Notes under the pieces: generated by a model | What the model was told of the DNA's origin: nothing | Seen by the model: the letters and a program-made list of their open reading frames with translations, nothing else | The model's database searches: none | Translations under genes and position numbers: made by a program | Part shown: piece after piece, positions 26,178 through 33,989 of the stretch | How positions within the stretch are numbered: position 1 is the stretch's first letter | Layout: each line of letters starts with the position of its first letter | From: HGM11525 sp036307445 | Lineage (GTDB): Bacteria > Bacillota > Clostridia > UBA1381 | Length of the DNA: 64,000 nucleotides | Assembly (NCBI GenBank): GCA_036307445.1 | Contig: JAXJXP010000045.1 | Coordinates: 78,659 to 142,658, forward strand | Direction of reading: 5' to 3'

Positions 26178-29100
26178 TTATTCATCAAACATTGTAATCT
26201 GGTCTGTTTCGGGAAGGTCTATGTATCCTTCAGCAACCAGCATTTCTATATTTGTTTTGGTAAGACCTGTTCTTGTCCTTAAATCCTCAAGCGTTCTGAA
26301 CTCACCATCTGCGCGTGCTTCTACAATACTCTTTGCGGCATTTTCTGCCATTCCTGGTAGTGCAGAAAGCGGAGGACGTATTCCTTCGTCAGTCGGTAGA
26401 AAGTTTACACTGTCTGATTTGTATATATCAATTGGTGCAAAGTTAATTCCTCGTGAGTACATCTCAATACATATCTCAAGAATAGGGAGCAGGTTATCAT
26501 CTTTTGGCGCGGCTGTACCATTCTTTTTGTTTTCGTAAATCTCTGCCATTGCTGCACGAGCAACGTCTACGCCTTTAGCCATTATTGTTGCATCAAAATC
26601 GTCTGCTCGGACAGAGTAGTATGCAATATAAAAGGCTGTGGGGTAGTGTACCTTGTAGTATGCAATACGGAAAGCCATTGTAACGTATGCAACAGCGTGA
26701 GCCTTTGGAAACATATACTTAATCTTTTTACAGGATTCAATATACCATTCATCGACGTTTGCAGCACGCATTGCAGCTTCATCCTCGGGCTTTAAGCCCT
26801 TACCTTTTCGGACCGATTCCATTATTTTAAATGCGTGTCCTGCCTCTACACCCTTGAATATAAGATAGAGCATAATATCATCACGGGTACAGATTGCCTC
26901 TTTTAGTGTTGTATAGCCTTCTTTGATATAGTACTGTGCATTGTTAAGCCATACGTCTGTTCCGTGAGAAAGCCCTGAAATTCTGACTAACTCTGCAAAG
27001 GTGGTCGGCTTAGTATCTACAAGCATCTGACGGACAAACTTTGTTCCAAACTCGGGTACTCCGTATGTTCCAACAGTAGAGCCGATATCGTCAGTAACCT
27101 TAAGAGCATCTAATGATGTAAAGAGACTCATTGTTTCGGCATCGTCTAAAGGAATGGTCTGCGGGTCAAGCCCTGTCAGGTCATAAAGCATCTTGATTAC
27201 CGTCGGATCATCGTGTCCAAGCTCGTCAAGCTTCAAAAGATTCTGGTCGATTGAGTGATAATCAAAATGCGTTGTTATAATATCTGAATTGGGGTCATCA
27301 GCAGGGTGCTGAACGGGACAAAATTCGTGAATGTCGTTTTTGAACGGCACTACTATAATACCGCCCGGATGCTGACCTGTTGTACGCTTTACACCAACAC
27401 AGCCGGAGGCTAAGCGTTTCATCTCGGCATTTCTTATTGATATGCCGTGCTCTTCGGCATACTTTTTAACATAACCAAAGGCAGTTTTTTCGGCAACAGT
27501 ACCAATTGTACCTGCTCTGAAAACATAACCCTCGCCAAAGTATGTTTCTGTGTATTTGTGAATAGTTGGCTGATAATCACCGGAAAAGTTAAGGTCAATA
27601 TCAGGCTCCTTGTCGCCCTTAAAACCGAGGAAGGTTTCAAAGGGGATATCGTGTCCGTCTTTAATGTACTTAGTTCCGCATTTTGGACAATTCTTATCCT
27701 CAAGGTCGCAGCCGTGAAGACCGGTACCTACTGGCAAAAACTCAGCATTTTTACAATTTGGGCAGACATAATGTGGAGGAAGTGAATTAACCTCTGTTAT
27801 ATCCGAAAGAAAGGCAACAAATGATGAGCCGACAGAACCTCTTGAACCAACCAAGTAACCATCACTTAACGATTTTCTAACCAATTCCTGAGCAATTTTG
27901 TACATCACAGAAAAACCGTATGTTGTGATAGAATATAGCTCTTTGTCAAGACGTTCTTTTACAACATCAGGTAGCGGGTCGCCATAAATTGCTTTTGCTT
28001 TTTTAAATGAGTCGTTGACAATATCTTCCTGAGCTCCGTCAATTTCAGGAGGACATTTCGTTGTGGGAATAGGGCGGACAGGCTCTATCATATCTGCAAT
28101 TAGATTGGTGTTTTTTACAACAACCTCATATGCCTTCTCTTCACCGAGATATGAAAATTCTTCAAGCATTTCTTCAGTAGTTCTGAAATACAACGGTGCC
28201 TGAAAATCTGCATCGGAAAAGCCTTTATAGTGCATAAGTATCTTTCTGAATTCTGCACCCTCAGGGTCGATAAAATGTACGTCGCAGGTAGCACAAACAG
28301 GTTTGCCCACTCTTTCGCCAAGCTCGACAACCTTGCGGTTAAACTCCTGTAAATCCTCATCGGTGTTGACATCGGGAAAGTCCTCTGAACGCTTCATATA
28401 CTCGTTGTTCCCGATTGGCTGAATTTCGAGATAGTCATAGAAATTCGCAATATTTTCAAGCTTTTCAAAGCTTGCACCATCGGTTATTGCGGTAAAAAGC
28501 TCACCTGCCTCGCAGGCAGAACCTACAATAATTCCCTCTCTTTTTTCTTCGATAAGACTTCTTGGAATACGAGGCTGTCTGTAAAAGTATTTAAGCTGAG
28601 ACGCAGAAACCATTTCATAGAGATTTCTGACTCCTTGAAGATTTTTTGCTAAGAGTATAATATGATATGATTTCGTGCGCATTGAGGCTGCACGCATATC
28701 AAAGTGTGTATTAAGATCGGATAAAGCTATAAGCTCTCTAGACCTTAAATCCTCTATCATTTTTATAAACACATCGGCAGTTGCCTTTGCGTCATTTACG
28801 GCTCTGTGATGGTTTTCGAGCAGTATCTTAAGATGCTTGGTAAGAGTGTCAAGTCTGTGATTTTTAAGCTCTGGATAAAGGCATCTTGCAAGCACAACGG
28901 TATCGAGAGTTGTAAAATCATATTCCAAACCACATCTTAAAGCATCTGCCTTTATAAAGCTTGTGTCAAATGCGGCATTGTGTGCAACTAAAACCGCACC
29001 CTTGCAAAATGTGAGAAAATCACCTAAAATGTCATCTATAACAGGAGCATCTGCAACCATTTCATCGGTTATTCCTGTAAGCTTTACAATCTTTTCGGGA

Positions 29101-30188
29101 ATGGGCATTTGGGGGTTTACGAAGGTAGACCAACGATCTACCACCTGACCGCCGGATATTTTAACAGCTCCGATTTCTGTAATTCTGTCTTTTGAGCAGG
29201 TAAGACCTGTTGTTTCTATGTCAAATACCACGAAATCGCTGTCGATTGTCTGGTCTTTTGCATTGTCGGTAATACCTTTGCTGTCATCAACAAGGTAGCC
29301 TTCCATACCATATATAATCTTGATTTTTTCGTTGTTGTCAGAAGCTTTAAGGGCATCGGGGAAGGACTGCACAACACCATGGTCGGTGATGGCGATTGCT
29401 TTGTGTCCCCAGCCGGCCGCGCGATTTATAAGCTCTTTAGCAGAACTAACAGCGTCCATTGCTGACATTTGTGTATGCAAATGCAGCTCTACACGCTTTT
29501 CTTCTGCGTTGTCTACTCTTGCAGGAGGTGGTTCTGTTTCACAGATACCATTTGCCATTACAACTGTTTCTCTTGCGTATTCATTATACTGTGCTTTTCC
29601 TCTTACAACAATATGCTTTCCAGGCTTTAATCTGTCTTTTACCTCGCCAAATGCAGCATCACCCTTTTCGTCAGCTTCAATAAACATCTGACAGGTAATA
29701 GAATCACTTCGGTCTGTTACATCAAAAATAACAAGATGAAAGGTTTTGCCGCTCTTTTTGCTTGTTATATCCTTGGTTTCAACACCAAAAACCTCGCCTC
29801 TAAAGCAAACACGACCGCTTTCGTCATCAATCAATTTTATGGGTGTAAGCTCCGAACGGATAGAAGAGCCGTATATAACTTCAGTAACCTTTGCTCTACC
29901 GAGAGTTTGCGGTTTGGTACCATCATTTTTTTTGACGGTAAGATACATTATCGGCTCTTCAGAATAGTTGTCTTCAGCAATTTCAGGCTCTTTGACTCTG
30001 ACGCTGTTTAAATGATAACGTTGTTTTAATTCTTCTTCAAAACGTGTTAAAATATCATCCTGAACCTTATCCGAAAGGAGCAGTTCAATTTTTCGTCTGC
30101 GTTTGGATATTCTGATTTTTTCTACCTCTGCACTGATGCTTCCAGCGCTTTGTATATCAGGGAAGACCACTTCAACTCTTGGTTTCAT
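26178..30188 (-). CDS. polC: DNA polymerase III alpha subunit, Gram-positive type
   Basis: The replicative polymerase with built-in proofreading, 1336 residues. Domains in order: a shortened N-terminal region, an OB fold (about 105-195), the first part of the PHP domain (ELHLHTQMSAMDAV), an inserted DnaQ-like exonuclease (DFVVFDIETTGL with the catalytic Asp-Glu), the rest of PHP, the polymerase core with GSRGSVGSS and PDIDLNFSGDYQ, a zinc motif with four Cys (CPNC and CPKC), and a helix-hairpin-helix at the C-terminus. PolC is usually about 1430 residues; the shortfall lies at the N-terminus. AAGGAG precedes the ATG. It is downstream of typA in a two-gene unit. Confidence 0.96.
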   Translation of the reverse strand: MKPRVEVVFPDIQSAGSISAEVEKIRISKRRRKIELLLSDKVQDDILTRFEEELKQRYHLNSVRVKEPEIAEDNYSEEPIMYLTVKKNDGTKPQTLGRAKVTEVIYGSSIRSELTPIKLIDDESGRVCFRGEVFGVETKDITSKKSGKTFHLVIFDVTDRSDSITCQMFIEADEKGDAAFGEVKDRLKPGKHIVVRGKAQYNEYARETVVMANGICETEPPPARVDNAEEKRVELHLHTQMSAMDAVSSAKELINRAAGWGHKAIAITDHGVVQSFPDALKASDNNEKIKIIYGMEGYLVDDSKGITDNAKDQTIDSDFVVFDIETTGLTCSKDRITEIGAVKISGGQVVDRWSTFVNPQMPIPEKIVKLTGITDEMVADAPVIDDILGDFLTFCKGAVLVAHNAAFDTSFIKADALRCGLEYDFTTLDTVVLARCLYPELKNHRLDTLTKHLKILLENHHRAVNDAKATADVFIKMIEDLRSRELIALSDLNTHFDMRAASMRTKSYHIILLAKNLQGVRNLYEMVSASQLKYFYRQPRIPRSLIEEKREGIIVGSACEAGELFTAITDGASFEKLENIANFYDYLEIQPIGNNEYMKRSEDFPDVNTDEDLQEFNRKVVELGERVGKPVCATCDVHFIDPEGAEFRKILMHYKGFSDADFQAPLYFRTTEEMLEEFSYLGEEKAYEVVVKNTNLIADMIEPVRPIPTTKCPPEIDGAQEDIVNDSFKKAKAIYGDPLPDVVKERLDKELYSITTYGFSVMYKIAQELVRKSLSDGYLVGSRGSVGSSFVAFLSDITEVNSLPPHYVCPNCKNAEFLPVGTGLHGCDLEDKNCPKCGTKYIKDGHDIPFETFLGFKGDKEPDIDLNFSGDYQPTIHKYTETYFGEGYVFRAGTIGTVAEKTAFGYVKKYAEEHGISIRNAEMKRLASGCVGVKRTTGQHPGGIIVVPFKNDIHEFCPVQHPADDPNSDIITTHFDYHSIDQNLLKLDELGHDDPTVIKMLYDLTGLDPQTIPLDDAETMSLFTSLDALKVTDDIGSTVGTYGVPEFGTKFVRQMLVDTKPTTFAELVRISGLSHGTDVWLNNAQYYIKEGYTTLKEAICTRDDIMLYLIFKGVEAGHAFKIMESVRKGKGLKPEDEAAMRAANVDEWYIESCKKIKYMFPKAHAVAYVTMAFRIAYYKVHYPTAFYIAYYSVRADDFDATIMAKGVDVARAAMAEIYENKKNGTAAPKDDNLLPILEICIEMYSRGINFAPIDIYKSDSVNFLPTDEGIRPPLSALPGMAENAAKSIVEARADGEFRTLEDLRTRTGLTKTNIEMLVAEGYIDLPETDQITMFDE

Positions 30189-30222
30189 TTATCTGCTCCT
30201 TTCTGTTAAATTTAATAGGTTA

Positions 30223-32043
30223 TTATTTCCTTGCTTTAGCTTTTGCACGAAGGTCAGTTTGGAGAATACGCTTTCTCATTCTGAGGTGGTTTGGTGTAAC
30301 CTCCAGAAGCTCGTCATCTGCAATGAAATCAAGACACTGCTCCAAACTCATCTGTCTTGGCGGAACAAGCTTTAAAGCATCATCTGAACCTGATGCACGG
30401 GTGTTTGTTGCGTGCTTCTTTTTGCATACGTTTACCACGATATCTTCAAGTCTTGCATTTTCGCCGACAATCATACCTTCATAAACATCAACACCTGCAC
30501 CGATAAAGAGTGTACCTCTTTCCTGTGCGTTAAAGAGACCGTAGGTAATTGACTCGCCGTTTTCCCATGCGATCAGTGCACCTCTGTTTCTTGCCTGAAA
30601 TTCGCCCTTATACGGACGATAATCCTCTAAAATACTGTTGATTACGCCTGTACCCTTAGTGGAGGTAAGCATCTCTGAACGATATCCGATAAGACCTCTT
30701 GACGGGATTAAAAACTCAAGTCTTGTGTATCCTGCTGTTGTAGGTGTCATATTGACAAGCTCGGCCATTCTCTTTATTGCACCGTCCATAATTGTACCTG
30801 TGTATTCGTCAGGTACATCAGCAGTAAGTCTTTCCACCGGCTCGGAGAGTACGCCGTCAATCTCTTTCATAATAACAACAGGATTTGAAACCTGAAATTC
30901 GTAGCCTTCTCGTCTCATATTCTCAATAAGCACAGAGAGGTGAAGTTCGCCTCTGCCGGAAACCCTGAACGCTTCGGTAGAGTCAGTGTCTTCAACCCTG
31001 AGACTTATATTTGAGTCAAGCTCACGATAAAGTCTGTCTCTTAAATGACGTGATGTAACAAATTTACCGTCTCTTCCTGCAAAAGGACTGTCATTAACGC
31101 TAAAAGTCATTGACAGAACAGGTTCGTCTATTTTTACAAATGGAAGAGGCTCAATGCAATCGTTTGCACATAAGGTATCACCTATATTAATGTTGGTAAT
31201 ACCTGAAATGGCAACAACATCACCTGCACTAACATTGTCTGTTACGGCTTTGTTTAGTCCGTCAAAGGTGTAAAGCTTTACTGCCTTTCCTGGTAACTGC
31301 TTGCCGTCTGCTTTGCATACCGTTAAAGACATTCCTGTTTTCACGCTGCCTCGCTGTATTTTACCAACGGCAATTCTGCCGGTATATTCGTCATAGTCGA
31401 TATTTGATACAAGCATCTGGAAAGGTGCATCGTCCTCGCAGTCGGGGCAGGGGATATAGTTAACAATAAGATCAAACATTTCACGAAGGTCGCTGTTTGG
31501 CTGTTCGGGGTTATATTCTGCAGTTGCCCACCCGTCTCTGCCTGATGCGTATATTACAGGCGTGTCGAGCTGTTCGTCAGTTGCTCCGAGGTCAATAAAC
31601 AACTCCAAAACCTCGTCTACAACCTCATAAGGTCTTGCGTTAGGACGGTCAACCTTGTTTACAACAATAATCGGCTTAAGATTTAGTGAAAGCGCCTTTG
31701 AAAGTACAAATCTTGTCTGAGGCATACAGCCTTCAAATGCGTCAACCAAAAGGAGAACACCGTCTACCATTTCAAGACCTCTCTCAACCTCACCGCCGAA
31801 GTCTGCGTGTCCAGGTGTATCTATTATATTAATCTTGTAGCCGTTGTAGTCCAGGGAGGTGTTCTTTGCAAGTATTGTAATGCCTCGCTCTTTTTCAAGA
31901 TCATTTGAGTCCATTACTCGCTCATCAACCTGTTCATTTTCACGAAATGTGCCGCATTGCTTAAGCATCGCATCAACCAGTGTAGTCTTGCCGTGGTCAA
32001 CGTGTGCAATAATGGCGATATTACGTATTTTTTCTCTTTGCAT
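30223..32043 (-). CDS. typA: Translational GTPase TypA/BipA
   Basis: A ribosome-binding GTPase related to EF-G and LepA, needed for ribosome assembly and stress survival. The 606-residue protein has G1 AHVDHGKTTL, G2/G3 with RGITI and DTPGHADFGGEV, and G4 NKVDRP, followed by domain II, domain III and the BipA-specific C-terminal domain (SRGLIGYRSEMLTSTKGTG). ATG 32043 is chosen because TGGAG lies nine bases upstream and the protein then starts MQREKIRNIAIIAHVDHG; the longer form to 32058 lacks such a site. It is transcribed before polC. Confidence 0.96.
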   Translation of the reverse strand: MQREKIRNIAIIAHVDHGKTTLVDAMLKQCGTFRENEQVDERVMDSNDLEKERGITILAKNTSLDYNGYKINIIDTPGHADFGGEVERGLEMVDGVLLLVDAFEGCMPQTRFVLSKALSLNLKPIIVVNKVDRPNARPYEVVDEVLELFIDLGATDEQLDTPVIYASGRDGWATAEYNPEQPNSDLREMFDLIVNYIPCPDCEDDAPFQMLVSNIDYDEYTGRIAVGKIQRGSVKTGMSLTVCKADGKQLPGKAVKLYTFDGLNKAVTDNVSAGDVVAISGITNINIGDTLCANDCIEPLPFVKIDEPVLSMTFSVNDSPFAGRDGKFVTSRHLRDRLYRELDSNISLRVEDTDSTEAFRVSGRGELHLSVLIENMRREGYEFQVSNPVVIMKEIDGVLSEPVERLTADVPDEYTGTIMDGAIKRMAELVNMTPTTAGYTRLEFLIPSRGLIGYRSEMLTSTKGTGVINSILEDYRPYKGEFQARNRGALIAWENGESITYGLFNAQERGTLFIGAGVDVYEGMIVGENARLEDIVVNVCKKKHATNTRASGSDDALKLVPPRQMSLEQCLDFIADDELLEVTPNHLRMRKRILQTDLRAKAKARK

Positions 32044-32089
32044 ATATGTCATCTCCAAAAATATAAATTCTCATACAAAACCATACTAT

Positions 32090-32118
32090 ATCATAACACA
32101 AAAATCGGTTATTTGCAA
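32090..32118 (-). promoter_or_regulatory. Promoter of the typA-polC unit
   Basis: On the minus strand, TTGCAA (32118-32113), a 17-base spacer and TATGAT (32095-32090), about 47 bases upstream of the typA start. Confidence 0.72.
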
Positions 32119-32146
32119 CAAAATATATTCTAATTTAAAATTTTTA

Positions 32147-32175
32147 TTGCAATTGAATAGTTAGTGTGATATAAT
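32147..32175 (+). promoter_or_regulatory. Promoter of the HPr-like gene
   Basis: TTGCAA at 32147-32152, a 17-base spacer, and a consensus TATAAT at 32170-32175. It is divergent from the typA promoter. Confidence 0.75.
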
Positions 32176-32240
32176 CCACATTGTATTTAGCAAATAGGTA
32201 TTTTAATAATATATATAATGATGTTAGGAGAGATTTTAAG

Positions 32241-32468
32241 ATGGTTTACTATGTTAAGCTGTCAAATTCCCGCAAAGTGTCCGAGTTTGTTGGGATTGCC
32301 AATACATTTGCGTGCACAATTAAGGCATTTTCAGATAAATATTCAGTTAATGCAAAGTCTATAATGGGTATGCTTGCACTTGATTTGGGTAAGGAAATTA
32401 AAATAGAAATCGAAGATAGTAGTGCACAGGCTTTTGGCGAAGCAATAGAAGAGTTTATAACAGAGTAA
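32241..32468 (+). CDS. Short HPr-like protein lacking the phosphorylatable histidine
   Basis: A 75-residue HPr-fold protein. The segment VNAKSIMGMLALDLGKEI matches the HPr region around the regulatory serine (Ser46 of B. subtilis HPr; Ser40 here). The G-[IL]-H-A-R-P motif with the PEP-phosphorylated His is absent, replaced by VGIANTFACTIKAF, and about 11 residues between the two sites are missing. It therefore cannot be a normal PTS phosphocarrier. A regulatory role comparable to Crh is possible but inferred. ATG 32241 is supported by TTAGGAG at 32224-32230; the frame to 32181 is not. It forms a single-gene unit with its own promoter and terminator. Confidence 0.82.
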   Translation: MVYYVKLSNSRKVSEFVGIANTFACTIKAFSDKYSVNAKSIMGMLALDLGKEIKIEIEDSSAQAFGEAIEEFITE

Positions 32469-32469
32469 G

Positions 32470-32498
32470 AAAACAGGTTCAAAATGAACCTGTTTTTT
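32470..32498. terminator. Terminator of the HPr-like gene, probably shared with the mtgA-type gene
   Basis: A perfect 12-bp stem, 32470-32481 with 32485-32496, and an AAA loop, with T-rich exit on both strands. Confidence 0.82.
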
Positions 32499-32592
32499 CT
32501 TGATTATTCGGAATATTCAAATCGCAAAAGACCATTATTATATTATATCCCTCAAACTTTTAGTATTTGTAATATTGTAAGCAATAATGTTC

Positions 32593-33294
32593 CTATTTTG
32601 ATTGCATAGCAAGAACTTCTTTTGCTGTTGCGGTAGAAATTGTGTTTGTTTCAGCCATAGTTTTAAGGACCTTTTCCTGTCGTTTGTGAGCAAGGGCAAG
32701 GTTTACCTTTGGAGAATATACAGAGGGAGCGTTTGGTACGCCTGCTAAAAGAGTTGACTCGTATATAGACATTTCGGATGGAATTTTACCGAAATATCCG
32801 ACAGAGGCATCAAAAATACCATAATAGCCGCTGCCGTAATAAATGCAGTTAAAATACAGTTCAAGAATTTCATCTTTTGAATATTCCTGTTCGATTTTAA
32901 ACGCAGTAAGGATTTCTGCAATCTTGCGTTCTACTGTATTATCCAAAGGGAAGTACATATTTTTAGCGAGCTGCTGTGTTATGGTGCTTCCGCCTTCTTT
33001 TAATGACATTTCCTTAATATCTATCCATATCGCACGTGCAGTTCCGATAATATCAAAACCGTTATGAGAGTAGAAACGTCTGTCCTCAACTGATACAAAA
33101 GCATCAACAAAAGCTTTTGGTAAATCTGATATTGTACAAAAGTTATCTTGATTTTGTATCTCAGATACCTTCTGCTCTAATGGCATTTTCTTTATGGCAT
33201 CGCTGTATTTTAAATAACCGTGCGCAAACGCGAGTACGGCTACCGAAATAAGCATAACTGCTATAAAAGTAAAGAAGCTTTTTATTCCTCTCAT
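32593..33294 (-). CDS. Monofunctional peptidoglycan glycosyltransferase (GT51)
   Basis: It polymerises lipid II into glycan strands at the outer face of the membrane. The 233-residue protein has an N-terminal anchor helix (FFTFIAVMLISVAVLAFAHG) and a complete GT51 domain: VSVEDRRFYSHNGFD with the catalytic Glu, GGSTITQQLAKN with the second active-site region, KIAEILTAFKIE and ELYFNCIYYGSGYYGI. No transpeptidase domain follows, unlike class A PBPs, so it is an MtgA-type enzyme. It is the last gene of the tadA-miniprotein unit, starting 18 bases after the miniprotein stop. Confidence 0.92.
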   Translation of the reverse strand: MRGIKSFFTFIAVMLISVAVLAFAHGYLKYSDAIKKMPLEQKVSEIQNQDNFCTISDLPKAFVDAFVSVEDRRFYSHNGFDIIGTARAIWIDIKEMSLKEGGSTITQQLAKNMYFPLDNTVERKIAEILTAFKIEQEYSKDEILELYFNCIYYGSGYYGIFDASVGYFGKIPSEMSIYESTLLAGVPNAPSVYSPKVNLALAHKRQEKVLKTMAETNTISTATAKEVLAMQSK

Positions 33295-33312
33295 TAAAGC
33301 TCACCGACCTTC

Positions 33313-33417
33313 TTATGCTCCGATAAACATAAATATAGCACTTAAAGCTAAAGGCACTATTAATGCAGCCGCAAGTGTAATACAGATTATTCTTTTTGTT
33401 TTATCATTAAAATTCAT
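33313..33417 (-). CDS. 34-residue single-pass membrane miniprotein
   Basis: Reading the minus strand, ATG at 33417 starts a 34-codon frame ending in TAA at 33313. The product begins MNFNDKTKRII, followed by a hydrophobic stretch CITLAAALIVPLALSAIF and a short MFIGA end. A short basic/polar N-terminus and one helix resemble Prli42- or DUF4044-like miniproteins of Firmicutes, but homology is not established. A good ribosome binding site, GAGGTG, overlaps the tadA stop (33424), and the start lies six bases after that stop, implying coupled translation. The mtgA-type gene follows 18 bases later. Confidence 0.72.
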   Translation of the reverse strand: MNFNDKTKRIICITLAAALIVPLALSAIFMFIGA

Positions 33418-33423
33418 CTTTTA

Positions 33424-33867
33424 TCACCTCTTGTTTTTTCGTAAGTCTTTAAAAAAACCAGTAAGTATTGCTTTACATTCTTCTTCCATAATACCCCCTT
33501 GGGTTAAGACTTTGTGGGGAAGAACTTTAGAAAGGTCACAGACGCTTGATGCTGCGCCTGACTTTTCATCGTATGCACCGAAGTATAGGCGGTCAATTCT
33601 CGCAGAAATTATCGCTCCCATACACATAGGACACGGCTCTAATGTAACATAGATTTCGCAATCAGGAAGCCGCCAACCGCCGAGCTTTTTGCACGCCTTG
33701 TTAATTGCGTCAATTTCTGCGTGAAGAAGTGCATTTTTCTTGATTTCTCTCTTGTTATAGCCTCTTGCAATAATTTTGCCGTTCTGGACTATAACAGCAC
33801 CAATAGGAACCTCTCCGATGGCGGATGCCTTTTTTGCCTGTTTTATTGCTTCTGACATAAAGTACAT
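33424..33867 (-). CDS. tadA: tRNA-specific adenosine deaminase
   Basis: It converts A34 to inosine in tRNA-Arg(ACG). The 147-residue zinc enzyme has HAEIDAI (zinc His and catalytic Glu) and PCPMCMGA (two zinc Cys), together with the TadA-type GWRLPDCEIYVTLEPC. GGAGG lies seven bases before ATG 33867; a second ATG at 33859 is less well placed. It begins a minus-strand unit with a membrane miniprotein and a glycosyltransferase. Confidence 0.95.
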   Translation of the reverse strand: MYFMSEAIKQAKKASAIGEVPIGAVIVQNGKIIARGYNKREIKKNALLHAEIDAINKACKKLGGWRLPDCEIYVTLEPCPMCMGAIISARIDRLYFGAYDEKSGAASSVCDLSKVLPHKVLTQGGIMEEECKAILTGFFKDLRKNKR

Positions 33868-33895
33868 AAAACAACCTCCGGTTTTTACTTATTTT

Positions 33896-33924
33896 ATTGT
33901 AGCATAATATTGACACTATTGCAA
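33896..33924 (-). promoter_or_regulatory. Promoter of the tadA unit
   Basis: On the minus strand, TTGCAA (33924-33919), a 17-base spacer and TACAAT (33901-33896), 29 bases upstream of the tadA start. Confidence 0.72.
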
Positions 33925-33956
33925 ATATATTTAATAAACTTAATAAAAAATTAAAA

Positions 33957-33983
33957 GAAAATCCTCCGATATGGAGGATTTTC
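33957..33983 (-). terminator. Terminator after purL
   Basis: A perfect 11-bp stem, 33957-33967 with 33973-33983, loop of five. On the minus strand it is followed by TTTTAATTTTTTATT. Confidence 0.82.
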
Positions 33984-33989
33984 AAGGTA

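Noticed and set aside
28963..30484. Plus-strand frames opposite polC and typA
   Set aside because: They are shadows of long, fully supported minus-strand genes and have no ribosome binding sites or family motifs.
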